Translations under genes and position numbers: made by a program
Notes under the pieces: model-generated
What the model was told of the DNA's origin: nothing
Database searches by the model: none
What the model saw: the letters and a program-made list of their open reading frames with translations, nothing else
Part shown: positions 37,201-48,995 of the stretch, piece after piece
Layout of the letters: each line of letters starts with the position of its first letter
Numbering within the stretch: position 1 is the stretch's first letter
NCBI GenBank assembly: GCA_024734555.1
Contig: JANPWX010000544.1
Location: 1,675,255 to 1,739,254, forward strand
From: Trochalopteron elliotii
Taxonomy: Eukaryota > Chordata > Aves > Passeriformes > Leiothrichidae
Length of the DNA: 64,000 nt
Reading direction: 5' to 3'

Positions 37201-38682
37201 ATTGGGAGCATCTCTTTAGGGGAGGAATTGAACATCCCTAATTTCTACTGATCTCAGTGCATGTCAAAGCTGCTCAGCACCTCAGAGGATCAAATGCTTT
37301 CATACAGCAGATTATGCCTCTGTTCTTTTCAGGCAGTTTTCCCTCTTTTTCTTCTCCCTTTCTTGTTTAATACTTTTTTCATATACAGGGTGCAGATTTT
37401 TGTTTTAGGGATGCTCAATATTTACATTTTTTCTCTTGTTCTTCCTCCCAGTCAAACAGAACCTTTCCATCAAGCTTCATGGCTTATTTTTACTGCTTAA
37501 ATACAATTGGAGAATTGTTTTGTACTCCTTGACTGTCATGCAGCAGAGCCTGATCTGTGGCTTTATTACCAGGCTGTGTTACCATGGATCTTTGTATTCC
37601 TGCATATTCTGAGAGCTGCTACTACAAAGTGAAGCAAGCCTTTCCTTATCATCCCTGTTTTTAAAGCATTGACTCATTGTTTGATCTCGCAGATCTCATT
37701 GCAGTATTCTGAGGTTTGGAGGGGCTGTTTCTGGTAGAAAGCCTTACTGCCAACCCCCTGCTGTGCATGTTTTACTTGAACTTTTCCTAGGTACTCCAAA
37801 ACTTGAGGAAAGTAAGCAAAGAATAGCTGGTGGTGAACACAATACTTTCTGTTTCTTCCCAATCTATAGGACACCTTCTAAAAGCAACTATTGCATGTAG
37901 GAAAGTAAGCAAAGAATAGGTGGTGGTGAATACAATACTTTCTGTTTCTTCCCAATCTATAGGGCTCCTATTAAAAGCACTTATTGGCTATCACAAACTT
38001 TAAAACCATACCTGAAGTGAGAAGTGAAAGGGCATTGCTTTTCATTTCCCACAGGATTAAAGGTCAAGCAAGAAACATAAGAAATAACCAACTGGTCAAA
38101 CCCAGCATCCAGTAATTGAACCAGCATTTAACTGCTAGCAAGAGAAATCCCTCCGAGCAATCAGGATCTTCCCTCAGAACAGGCAACCTGGCAAAACCCC
38201 CACAACAAGTAAAAAAACCCCTCTCCTCAGCCCAAAAACCTCCGCGCCCTCCTACCTGTGGAAGTGGACTGCACCGTTTTCCTCATCCACTCGTACGAGC
38301 CGTGCCTTTGGCCGCTGGGAGAGATCTGCTGGGCATGAAGTGTCTCTACAGGAGGTAAGGGCGCAGCAGCAGCAGCGGGGTGCAGGGAGCTGTAGTCAGC
38401 AGAGCTGTAGGAGCCCTGGCCAGGGGACGAGGCGTTGATGTGGGCAGCGGGCGCGGCGCTGGACGGGCCTGGGCCGTAGGCGCTCCAGTCCTCGCGCTGG
38501 GGGCCGTAGTGGGAGCCCCACTGCCCGTGGCTGTCCAGGCCTGGCACGGGGTGGTAGCCCAGGTACTCGGGGTAGGCTGGAGCAGACACGAAGTTCTGCA
38601 CGGGCAGGTTGTTGTTGGCGGTGCACCTTGCAGATCCTGGATACATGCTGGTGTCTTTATCCAACAGATAGCTCACGTACAT
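24971..38682 (-). CDS. CDX4: Caudal-type homeobox protein, CDX4 paralogue, copy B (three exons, 275 aa)
   Basis: Second complete CDX4-type gene, joined from 38682-38256, 28556-28411 and 25225-24971 with GT..AG introns of 9699 and 3185 bp. The N-terminus [10 protein letters not shown] fits the caudal activation motif better than copy A. WMRK is present. The homeodomain (about 148-207) has an intact recognition helix. Compared with A its homeodomain has Arg at position 1, Tyr at 22, Ala at 36 and Arg instead of Gly at 39. Tyr22 and Ala36 are the residues of CDX1/CDX2. The C-terminus is longer, rich in Pro, Gly and Ala, and ends LQQVVASQ, related to the CDX4 ending. No stop or frameshift is seen, so I take it as functional. 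A diverged in-tandem duplicate fits better than CDX1 or CDX2, whose exon 3 is different. Confidence 0.88.
25226..28410 (-). other. CDX4 copy B intron 2, 3185 bp
   Basis: Donor GTAGAG, acceptor CAG. AT-rich, with a pyrimidine-rich stretch at about 26930-27110. No exon, RNA gene or clear mobile element recognised. Confidence 0.65.
28411..28556 (-). CDS. CDX4: CDX4 copy B exon 2 (homeodomain helices I-II)
   Basis: 146 bp with acceptor AAAACAG|GTAAAACAAG and donor GAGAGACAG|GTAGAG. It encodes 48 residues from KTRTREKY to LRLSERQ. Arg replaces Gly at homeodomain position 39, in the turn between helices II and III, through one GGA to AGA change relative to copy A. Phase and length match copy A exactly. 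Confidence 0.94.
31250..31328. promoter_or_regulatory. Diverged intronic element, copy B partner of 11107-11190
   Basis: Same order of shared words as in copy A, including 'acaaggtgatcttatc' and 'cattcagaaa'. The A word 'cacaaagg', which resembles a TCF/LEF site, reads 'cacaaaag' here. Confidence 0.5.
32757..32979. promoter_or_regulatory. 223-bp intronic block identical to copy A; candidate shared enhancer
   Basis: Identical to 11691-11913. Past the right end copy B has a poly-A insertion and then resumes weaker similarity ('cacaacta', 'tttacaaag', 'aaataaattagcat'), which shows the flanks are paralogous and old while the block is not diverged. The TCF/LEF-type word ATCAAAG lies at 32898-32904. 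Confidence 0.65.
37807..37991. repeat. 93-bp tandem duplication in copy B intron 1
   Basis: Unit 1 (37807-37899) and unit 2 (37900-37991) both begin 'ggaaagtaagcaaagaata' and share 'tactttctgtttcttccc' and 'aatctatagg'. Few differences are seen in the first two thirds, so the duplication is fairly recent. It lies about 270-450 bp from exon 1 of copy B. Confidence 0.85.
38256..38682 (-). CDS. CDX4: CDX4 copy B exon 1 (start codon, activation region, hexapeptide)
   Basis: ATG at 38682-38680 with A at -3 (AGCATC before it). It encodes 142 residues plus one base of the split Gly codon, with donor CACAG|GTAGGA. It has two residues more than copy A after SAR. Bases 38271-38619 are identical to copy A. 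The N-terminal 20 codons and the last five codons differ. Confidence 0.94.
38271..38619 (-). repeat. 349-bp exon 1 tract identical to copy A (putative gene conversion tract)
   Basis: Partner of 15075-15423. Same length, no indel and no substitution seen. It ends at the 6-bp indel that separates the N-terminal codons of the two genes. Confidence 0.85.
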
Positions 38683-38850
38683 GATGCTCACAGCCGGCCT
38701 TTGTCCCGCTGGGACATCCTGCTCCTCGCAGGGGTTTGTTTGATCTCCCTTCCCCTCCTCTTTCTTTCTCTCTTTTCTAGCCCGGCCTGGCTCTATAAAT
38801 GACTCCTGCTAGCCCTGGTGTCCCTTTACTACACATGATTAACAATGGTT

Positions 38851-39003
38851 TTACCAGGTGCTGGTGGTAACAGTTTACTAAGGTCCTGCCTGATGTCACA
38901 GATAACTGCCTGCCCCAAAATTACATTTGCATTCAAATGAAGGGCTGCCCATGCAGGCAACCCCACCTTGCTGCTAGTTCCAGTGCTTCCTTTCTCACAG
39001 ATC
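38851..39003 (-). promoter_or_regulatory. CDX4 copy B proximal promoter block
   Basis: Aligns with 15625-15767. It carries a perfect octamer ATTTGCAT (38925-38932), the POU-factor site in reverse, and a broken CRE TGATGTCA (38891-38898). A short insertion relative to A lies near 38949-38958. Nearer the ATG there is a TTTATAG word (38793-38799, minus strand), only weakly TATA-like. Confidence 0.55.
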
Positions 39004-42000
39004 TTTATGTATTGCCAGCCCCATCCTTTACTTTGAGAGTGTGGTTTGAAATCTCGTGGTCTTCCAGCAGAGCTGAGTTTGTAGTTAACCATAACTGTTC
39101 AGGCAGTAGAAGTTGTAATTTTCTTGAGCAGTGCATGTCAGGATCTCACTTCAGGCACTCAGAGTTACTCAAAGCCTGATGTCTGCTGGTCCAGTAGTAG
39201 TTCTGCTCCAATGTGCTCTATTTTTTTTTTTTTTTTAACTAAAACCAAAGGAGCAGTTCAGTGTTTAACTGCAGCTCTTGCAGAGCTCCTCACATGAGCA
39301 CTCTTCTTGACTTCAGCTCTTCATCTGTGTGGGAGAGCACTTAGAAACCACAGTAATCCTGCTGATTTTACCATTACAAAGGATATACAAGAAGTCTCAT
39401 AGTCATTTTGAGCATTTGTTCATACGAATAGTCTTGTTGATGTTAGCAAGCTATTCATGAGCTGGCTGCTTGCCACGGTGATTGAAGTTCCTCTATTCTA
39501 ACCTCCAATGTTCACAGAAAGGGAATCTGTTATTGAGAGAATGCAGAATTTGTCACTTTCCCTGTGCTTATGTGTTGGTTGTGATATTGAAATGAGTGAT
39601 AGTTTTCCCTGAAGGTTTTTTTTGTTCTCATTGCTGTGCTTCTTCACAATAAGTAACACCTTTTCTTGGAAATATGGGAACAAATTAAAGCTTTTTCGCT
39701 CAGGAAAGCAGTTTCCTAACTTTCAGGAGCAATCTTATGTTTGTGAGTAACAAATCCCTACGAGATCATCTGTAACCTGGAGCAAGGAGAGAAAGTGTGG
39801 ATTTCTTCTTTTAAATGAGATAGATACCTTAGCATTGCCTCTTGATGGCAGTTCACCCTGTTCTCATTCCTGTTCCTTTAACGATGTGATACTCAATTGC
39901 ACCTTTATTAATCATCCGACTTGTTAAAAGGAGTTTTTCCTTAAACAGGTGCAAAGTATAATGAGTTTTTTCTTTGTTCAGAGGTGTATTTTTTGTCGGA
40001 ACCTTTTGCACTTTGACACCATTTAAACTTCCAGGTTCTGGGGAGGAAGGAATCACTTTGCACACCTGACAACACCTTTGTCTCCTTTCAGTGAGAGAAC
40101 GGTGTCCTTAGGCTGCATTCACAACGTGCCTTGGGGCTGGAGTTGTGGAAAAAGCTTTTTTTGACTGATAATTTCAGAAGCACAGCTACCTGCTCAGAGT
40201 ATTTCAGATTGTCCTGCTGTGCACTTGGGTAAAATCTGTGCTCTTCTGCTTGTTTGGTTGTTTTTGGGGGCTGATGTTTTGCCGGTGTAATTGCTGAAAG
40301 GTATTTTAAAAACCATTAGGTGGCGGGAAGTTGCCAGAAGCTGTTTCTGCTGCTTGCATATGTGAGCTCACTGGCTTGCAATTTGCACATCTGTGACAGC
40401 TGGCCACTCAAAATTACCCAGCAGAGCTGCTGGGAAGGACTTCTCAAATCCAGGGAAGTCAGTGCTCAGTGGGTCATGGATCTGAACTGCTTAATTCTGC
40501 TGCAGCAGCAAAATAAATCACAGTTGTCTAATTTAGAATTGGGTGTCTCTGGACAGCCTGTCTACAGCTAAAGTGTGATTTAATGTAGTGGGATCTTCCT
40601 ATTTTTTAACTCAAGTGTTTTTCTCCCTTCTCAGATTTAGAGCACTGTGGTTGCTCAGTAGCTCTCAAGTGTTGAAATAGTTACAAAGAAAGATTCTTTG
40701 CATCTTTTTGTTGTAAGTTGGTATAATTTCCTTTCTTCCTCTTCAGAACTGTTGAAGCCTCATCCTTGTAGGTGTTTCAGTGCCTCTCCTGAGTGCAGGT
40801 GTAGCCATAAATCAGCCAGAGGAAGAAGCAGCATTTTCTCCTTTACTAGAGCCCTCCAGCTGTCTGAAAAATGTTCTAATTATGTTCATTCAACAGAACT
40901 TGTCCTGCCTTTTCTACCTGATATACCCCAAGACAGAGCCCTGTTGGATCTGCCCTTGTTCAGTGCTCAGGAATGTTGGATACACCAGGTTCCAATCATG
41001 GATTCATTCTCTCCCAGTGCAGCATTGTTCCATAAGGAACATTTTCATCTGTATTTCACAATGGTTTAATTTGTCTCATGGAGCTACTGATAGCAGTAAA
41101 ATGGTGATTATTCCTGTGTATTAGAAAAATCACATAAAATACCTTTTGATGCTTTCAATAATACATGGAAGGAGATTTTTCCTCTTCCATACTGCCTAAA
41201 GAAAGGGCTTTACAATCTGGGATGGCTGAACTGACAATGCTTTGCTCCTCTGGCCACATGCTGTGCCCACCAAGCAGGAAACTGCTTCCTTTGGATTCCT
41301 GAGTACCCTGACTTGGTCTGGCTCCAGTAGGCTTTGGTTAGTCCAAGCTTTTATCATTTATATCATTTCAATCTTACCTATTAGTCAAACCACAGTCATT
41401 TGACTGGAGTAATTGCTGGAGCTATGTGAATAATCACATATTAATATAGTTAATTTAAAATGAAGTATTTTCAAAAGTTCTCAAATGCAAAGTGAATGGA
41501 AATGAGAAATCACCCTGAGTTCTCAAGAAGGAAAAGAACTTTATTGAGATGGTCCTAAAACACCTTCACCCTCGGGCCTCTCTAAGATGCATTTTTCTAG
41601 TTCTAAATCTGAATACTTTCCATCCTCTGAAGCTGGGAAGTGGTGTCCACCAGAGATCCTGGGTGGGAAAACATCTCTGAAGGAGTTTTATCAGGTGATG
41701 TTGATGTGGGCAGAGACCAAGCAGCAACACTGGGATCCTCCAGTCCACTTTGATTATTCCTCTTCTGCTGCATGAATGAGTCTGCAGAGCTTTCCCTTGT
41801 CATGTCACAAAGCCATGGATCTGCTAAGGCCCCACCCTTGTGTTTCTGAGCTGATCTGTCTCACGTTTTAACCACATCCCTGTCCTGGGGTGCAGACCTT
41901 CTCCTACACATCCCCTTCTTATCTAGCGTCTGACAGAGGTCCAGGAGCTCTGCTTTATTTTTCTGAGCTTTTCTTTTTTCTGTTTTCTTTTTCTGGTCTC

Positions 42001-43059
42001 CAGGAGCAGCAGCACCCATTTTTGGAGGCGTGTTCCCGTTCCGGGGCTGATGTGTGACTCCAGTGAAGCAATGGGGACAGCTGCTGGTCAGCTCCTGCAT
42101 GGCAGGGAGACCTCGCCGGGTTTGCAGGAACCGTGACCTTATTCACATTTCAAAGTTCTCAGCCTGCCCAGTTCTGTTCGGAGCAGGACTCGTGTCTGTC
42201 ACATGTGCAGCTGCAGGAAGCAGCAAAGCTCCTGAAGAATCCTGGCTTGGAATAATTCTGAATATGTTGCTGGGATTTTTTTTTTTTTCTCTGCTGTTTG
42301 ATTAGTGATAACATTTCTCCTTTGAAACCTGAAGTGGACCACTATGGAGCATGCTAGGCTTTTAAAAAATAACTTTTACAAGGAATTTTCTGGCCTAAAA
42401 TGGTCTGAAAGGTGCTGCAATCCAGAGTGGGATTGCTGGGTGGTGACAGAGCTGGGGTGTGAGCAGGCAGGGCTGGGACACTCCTGTCATCCCATGTGGC
42501 ATCGAGCCACAGGGCTGGAATGTCACATCCTCTGCACACCAGGGAACAACAGTCTCAGGAGGTGATGACAGTGAGGAGCCAAGGGCAGGGCTGTGACATT
42601 TTAATCTTGTGTTCTCTAAAAAGTAGCTGTGCTTCAAATGTATTTTCTTTGTTAATCAGTGTATATGCTCTTAAAATAATGGCCCCAACTTCCAGCCAAC
42701 ATATGCTGACACGAGTGTAGCCTTTAGGATGGCTACAGTCAACATCTCTCTCACAAGAACTCTGAGAATATTCCTGGTTCTGAAAAAAAGAATCTCCTTT
42801 CCTCACTGTTGTTCTCTGTGCTTTGAATTTTAACACCTTGCCATGCTGGATCTCCTTGGGCAGTGTGAGTCACAGCCCTGCTGCAGTGGGATTGGAAGTG
42901 GTGACATTGTGGCAGCCTTAACCTGGTAATTCACTGCTCCATCACCTTCCCAGAAGTGCCAACACATCACAGCCTCTGTTCTGTGCCTGCTGCCTCACCT
43001 GCCCCTCTGCTGCCCACAGGAACAGGAGAAAAACCCACCCACAAAGAGCTGCCTTTAGC
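39004..43059. other. Spacer upstream of CDX4 copy B
   Basis: No gene recognised. It holds the distal element at 39948-40020, a poly-T run near 39222, and at 41500-42290 a region with a minus-strand CAATAAAG (near 41540) that could be a decayed LTR, though I cannot show its ends. Confidence 0.5.
39948..40020. promoter_or_regulatory. Distal upstream element of copy B shared with copy A (16761-16836)
   Basis: Partner of the copy A element at a similar distance from the start codon (about 1.3 kb). Similarity is moderate with small indels. Confidence 0.5.
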
Positions 43060-43514
43060 TGATGCCTCAAGTTTTATCTTCCATGTATTTCAGGTTCTGT
43101 GCTGCCCAGGGGGGCAGTTCTGAGCTCACAGTCAGTGTCACTCAGCTCTGCACACAGCAGGGACACAAAACAAATCCTTTTCCTGCTGCACACCAAGGAC
43201 AACTTCCAGGCCCAAAAGCACAAACAAGGGTGGGCTGGAGGGAGGAACAAGAAGGATGGGACTTGATAACCTGAAGCTGGAATTGGACAATTAAACCCCA
43301 ATATGCAAATGGACCAAATCTTATAAAAATGTAAGATCTCATGAGCTGTCAGCCATTTTGTGACCATTTTGTGACCATTCTTAGTCCCCCTTGGGTGTAG
43401 CCCTGGCCAGGCCCTGTCCTGCCCAAGGTGTATCCTAAAGGCCTTTCAATAAATATCTACTTTATTCTATGCTCTGTCCAGTCTCTGTTTCAGGTCAGCC
43501 TCCCCAAGGCATCA
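43060..43514 (+). mobile_element. Solo LTR, 455 bp
   Basis: It has the anatomy of an LTR: ends TGATGCCT and AGGCATCA as an 8-bp perfect inverted repeat of TG..CA type, TATAAAA at 43322-43328, and AATAAA at 43448-43453, about 120 bp later. I see no target-site duplication, so it may be old or the ends may be slightly off. No coding part. Confidence 0.7.
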
Positions 43515-44340
43515 TCAGGCCACTCCACACCTGGAGCACAGCACAAGGTTCCAGTCCCTGCCCACAGCCCCAGGCTGAGGGGAATTCCTTCTCTCAGCTC
43601 AGGGAGCAGCAGAGCTCAGCAAAATTGGATCCAGCATTCCCATCCCTGGGATTTTGTGTTGTGTGTGTGTGGTTAATGTTTCCCTGCTGCTGGAAACTCC
43701 CCTGGCTGCAGCTCCTTGAAATTTATAAGGAACCTGTGTTATATTTTAATATTAGGGCTGCTAAATCCTGTCTGGGGAAATTCTTTTCCTTAGGTGATAG
43801 TTTTGGAAGCTCAGTGAACACCTGGCTCTAGGAGCATATTCTGGATTTGGGCACTTGGCTGCTGAGCACAGATTGGAATCTTTTCATCAAATTCTAAACT
43901 AACACCAAGAATTTTTATTTTTTCTTTTCAGAAGTGTGATTTTACCCCCCTCCTTTAGCATGGAAAATATCCCTGGGTACGAGAGTGTCTCAGCATGGGT
44001 GAGGGATCCACAAATACATTTCCTACAGCTCTGTAATCTCTCCTGGATGAAAGTCCCCACTCCAAAGTGACAATTCCCACTAGGTGGCACTTGGAATCCA
44101 TCGCACAGCAAAGCTCCGGCTGATGGAGTACCTGGGAGCTGCCGCTCGGATTTGTACATCGTGATTGACCAAGCTAAAAAATGATCAATGTAGTGCTGCC
44201 TGCAGCAAGTTTCACAGCGCCGTTTAATACCAACATTGATTAAATCCCCACCCCCAAGTCCGTGTGAAAGAGCATTAGCACAGGAATTATCCCCTCTCTG
44301 AATCTCTGCACCCAGCTTTCTCCACTGTCCCAACAATTTC

Positions 44341-44460
44341 CCACTTCCAAAAAAAGACCACCCCCAAACCCTGCAAAACCCCCAAACAAACTAAAACCCC
44401 CAAACAAAAGAGAAACAAACAAAAAACCTCAAAAACTCTGAAACAAAAACAACCCCCTCA
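44341..44460. repeat. A/C-rich low-complexity tract
   Basis: Runs of CCAAA, CCCAAAC and AAACA type with almost no G or T on the plus strand. Confidence 0.8.
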
Positions 44461-47400
44461 ACCAACTAATTGTTCACATCCCTGGAAATTAAGCTTAATA
44501 CTATTGTTTCAAACCCCAAATTTTATGGTTTTATTTGAAGTGTCCAGGTAAATGTCAACTCCCCAAGCTCTGTTCCCATTGATATTCAAGGCTCTCCTCA
44601 GAGCAGTGCAGGAATTTGCAATTTGCACAAATAAAATAGGCCAAAAGCAAGGACAGAAGTGACAGCAGGAGTAACAGGCAAAGAAATAAATGACGTGGAG
44701 AAAAATGGGAGCTGCAAAGGGAAAAGTGCATTGGGAGTGTTTGGTTCTGTATAGTCTGACATGGGCTCAGGGGGCATCACAAGCACCTCATAACCAAGTC
44801 ACTGCTCGCTGCTACTGATGGTACTTCTCAGCCCAAACCTTTGATGGTGCAGCTCTTTGGTGAGAGCAGAAATACTAAAGATACAGGACAGCAGCTGAGG
44901 AAACCTAGAGCCAGGTTTTAGCCCAGCTCGAGTTCTGTTTTGCTCTGCCACATTATTTAATCTTTAATTTATGGCAACGAATCTTAAGCTGTTCAGGGCT
45001 ACAACACCAAAATCCTGTTCTTCACCATTTATTGTGGACAGAGGAGCTCAAGTCAGTGAGAGAACTGGACTGAGCCTCTTCCAACGTCCTGTTAAGGACA
45101 CAGGCTCATGCTCAGCAGCTGAAATGTGGCTTTGTGAGCATTAAGCTTGCATATGGCTCTCTGAGTGGTTTCTAGGGTTCAAAAATTACTCAGTAAACTC
45201 AAAAAGAGCCTTTCAGCTATTTATGTTGGCTGTGCCCTTTTGAGGGAAGCTGCTCTAAGTAGTAGGCTTGCAATTGGCATTGTTAAAAATTCATTATGGA
45301 CCAGATGAGATTATTAAAAATAAATCAAATACTTCGGGTTCACTTGTACTGGTTAGCTGAATGTACTTCTGCAAATCCTGGTATAAAAACTCATGAGTTG
45401 GAAACATTCGAGTTTGGTGCTAAAAGCAAAACTTCCAAGATCATCCTGAGAGAAGCTCTGAAGTCTCTTTGAGGGAGGTTTGTGGCTGTACAGCTTTAAG
45501 TGCACAGCACCTGCAGTGCTGCAGCGAGAGTGGGAATTAAAATAGCAGCGTGTGGGCATTAAATCTGTTTACTTGGGAAGTGACAATACCTGCAAAGTGC
45601 CCCTTCGAGGGCAGCTCGCTGTGCTGATCTGCCCCTCGGAACGTGAGCGAAGGGACTCAAAGCAACAGACCCAAGGGCGAAGGTTTTCCAAAAGGGAAAA
45701 GGCAGAGATGCTCCTCTGCCTGCTCCCCTTGCCAAGGTGCTGAGTGGGAGGGGCAGTTGTTTTTAGCCCAGAACAAACGGCATGTGCAATTTACTGCTGC
45801 AAGATATTATTCTGAACAAAGAGCTCAGGAGGAGCTGGATAAAGATGTGATAATTGCATGAGTCACAGGCAATACAGTGTTTAAAGAAGCTCAATCCTTC
45901 GGCTTCCAGCTACATTGTCAGTGTAGTTTTCCAGGACTGTGCAGAGTGTGGTTTACTGAAGTTTTCACTAAAGCAGCTGAGTTCAAATTCTGATTATTTG
46001 GAAGACAGTGTGCTTGAATAAACGCATCATTGCATTCGTTTTGCATAACAATCCTTGTTTCCACTTTTACAGCTGTATAATGGTATTTCATACTTTTTAC
46101 AGTGCCTGATATTCAAGAAGATCAAAGTATTTAGCAGATATTTTCTATCTTTGTACTTCTAGCAATGGAATAAATATTTCTGCTCAAATCTAATCTGCTA
46201 CACTGGGACTTCTATGGCTGCTCAACTGAGCATGAGATAGTCTGGGGGTAGATGATTATCTGCATAGATACTTCTAGGAAGTAATTAGAACTCACTTGGC
46301 ATAATTATATGGAGTTTGGACAGTCTGAGAATAAAGAGTCATAGTTAATAACATTTATTTGAATGTTTGCTGAGCGTAGGATCCTACATTTAATTAAATA
46401 TATTATTAGAAGCTCCAGTTCATAGAATTCTCTAATAATGTTGGTTGTTTCAATGGCAGTAATTCTCTGTGTGGGTCTTTGCTGTGTGGACATCCCTTCC
46501 CAATGTCCTGTCATGTCCCCTTCCCTTGCAGTTCCTGAATGGGACTGTGGGTGTAAATGGAAAAAGAACCATTTATGTAATTCTAATTATTTCTGTACTA
46601 TTTATTTCTCTAGGATTGCTCTGACTGTAACTCCCCAGTGTTTTTTCCTGCCATGTTTCCTTTTCTTGACTAGAACTATTTCTTTATTTCTCTTAAGGCA
46701 CCGGAAGGAATCCTTGAGGTCTCAGGCTCAGTATGTTCTTTTTTTTTGTCAAAGCCTTCCAACAGGATATCCCATTTTCAAAATTAATGCAGCATTTTGT
46801 TTTTAGAAAACAGGAAGGGCAGTCCATGGAATAGATGGCAATAAAGATTGTCACTGAGATGTCCAAACTTGGAACTCGGATTTTAGCAGAAGGTGTACAG
46901 ATCATGAATGAGAAGCTTCCCTTTAAAAGGCTTTTAAGGAAAAGAAATTACAGCAGGAAATGCTAGATGGAATTTTCAGTCTTTCCTCTGAAGGGATTTC
47001 TTATCCAGAAACAAAGCCTTGGAGCTTGAAATAGGGACTGGCTTGTAAACAGGAGGAGAATTCACTTGTAAAGTAGGTTTAGATATTGTCTGCTGATCAG
47101 TACAAGAATAAAAGCTAAAAAAAGGTTTTATTGCACAGAAAGCAACTGGTGCATCTTATTCCTGTGGTTGTGGTGAGGAGGTTTGGTTTTGTTCTTTTTT
47201 GTTCCTTTTTTCCCTTCTCCTACTACAGTCAGGGTGCAAAAATTTAATGAGCCATCTGCTGAACGACAGTTTTACTCTGTAAACCAACAGGGGGAAATAG
47301 CAGCCTCTTCCTTAGCAGAGCTATTCCTTAAATATGTTCAAAGTGGGATCTTTTTTATCAAAGTGCTATCACTTTTCATAATACAGCAAGCATTTTAATG

Positions 47401-48868
47401 TTTAAAGCAATTGGAAATCTCAGCAAAGGTTTAGCTCTTGTTTGGTGGTTTGGAGTCACAGGATACTGGGTGTGCTGTTACAGGGACAGATTGTTGAGGT
47501 TTTTATTAAACCACAGAAATTCCCTCATTGTCAAATATTTCCAGGCTCATCAAATCTGGGGCAGAACATCACATTTGATATATTAGTTGCTTTTCCATTA
47601 GCACTGTTGTGTTGTGCTCATGTCATACCTGCAGCCTGAGATGAAAACATCCTTCTCTTGCAGGCTGCACACAAATACATCTCAGCTCAGCTCCATGGAT
47701 CTCACTAAATCACACATTTATGAGGTTTCTTGCCTTGTTTCTCAGGAGTTTATGATGAGAATATTGCCACTTGCCTCTCTTTGGGTTATGGTTTGCAATT
47801 GCAAACCTCATCTCATGAACAAATCTCACATGTAGAAATTTTTCAAAAGGTTGCTCCAACTCCGATTTTCTCCTGTCTCATCCAACAAGTTTCATTTAGT
47901 AAAATCTGGGCTTAAATACTACAAAAAATTCCCCAGAAAACCAAAGAAACAGTTTGGTATAGAAATACCTCAGTAAGCCTGACTGTGCTTGTGATTACCC
48001 CTTTTTCGTTCCCTTGGGGGGTTTTGTTACTTTTAGATCTAAGTAGCTGTTAAAGAAAAAACTTGGTTTTGCTTGCTGGACAGAGCACAACCCAAATCCA
48101 GTATGGTGAGATCTTCCTTGCTCCAGAGATTGTTGGGAGGGGAGCAGTAAAGAAGCTCTGTCAGGTTCAGGTAGCCCTGAAAAAGACCAATGAACAGCTG
48201 CAGCTTTTCTTTGTGGCACAGTGGAATGAATATTCTTATTTCTAATATTTCTATATCTTTCTAATATTCCAATATTGGTATATTTCTAATATTGCTGTTG
48301 GAAACAAGAAGAGAGCTGCAGCCTTCTCCTGTTTGTAGCTGCTGAGTTGTGACCATCAGCCACAGGGGATGAAATTGGGTTTCAAGGCATGTCCCAGTGA
48401 TATTTCAGAGCCACGGATGCATCTGACTTTGCCTCATGAATAAGACACAACAAAAAGTGCTCCAGCTGGTGATCAGTGCTGCTTCTTCAGCAAATGATCC
48501 TGTTGCTATGAGACAACAGGGGCTCTGGGCTGGCTGCAGTGGCTGGTATGATCCAAACCCCAGCCAGAAGGTTGTTCTTGCCAGATGATGCAGCCTCAGT
48601 GATTTCAGTATTTACAGGACCTGCTGGAGGCTTGTTAGGAAAATATTTCTTCTATTGGGATGTCACCAGAAATAGAAAGAACCACATTTGTGATGTAGAT
48701 TCTCAAAGAAAAATGGCAAATGAAGGGTTGGCTTTAAAATGAGGTTCCAGCTGGGAGAGGATCCCTGAAGCCCTGCACGTCCTGCAGGGCTCGTGGATCA
48801 GGGAAGAGAGACTGGGGCACAGAGAGCTGCAGGTCTGCTTGGAGATCTGGTGAGGATCAGAGGGAGAG

Positions 48869-48995
48869 GATTTCTTTATAAATGGTTCTGTAAAATGTCA
48901 ATAGGAGAATGTAGGGGAGAGGAAGGTGTTAGAGCAGAGGATGCTGTAAGGGGTGTAAGATCTTTGAACCCCTGTACTCTGTGGTTTACACTAAA
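48869..48995 (+). repeat. Dispersed repeat, unit 1 (partner 51167-51302)
   Basis: Shares 'tctgtaaaatgtcaata', 'ggagaggaaggtgttag', 'cagaggat' and 'atctttgaacccc' with the partner in the same order. The family is unknown to me; it may be a fragment of a dispersed element. Confidence 0.7.

Larger units (their letters stand above)
28557..38255 (-). other. CDX4 copy B intron 1, 9699 bp
   Basis: Almost twice the length of the same intron in copy A. It holds the shared elements at 31250-31328 and 32757-32979, a 93-bp tandem duplication at 37807-37991, a poly-T run near 31738 and poly-A near 32986. Extra length lies on both sides of the shared elements. I recognise no single insertion that explains it. 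Confidence 0.7.

Noticed and set aside
7317..38682. The two copies being two haplotypes of one gene placed side by side by the assembler
   Set aside because: Exon 2 differs by about 14 percent, exon 3 and the introns differ far more, and intron 1 differs twofold in length. Allelic differences would not be that large.
24971..38682. Copy B as CDX1 or CDX2
   Set aside because: Its exon 3 has KLMKKKM, QSDSGS and a CDX4-like final motif, and lacks the VNKKK or INKKK plus poly-Gln region that I know from CDX1 and CDX2.
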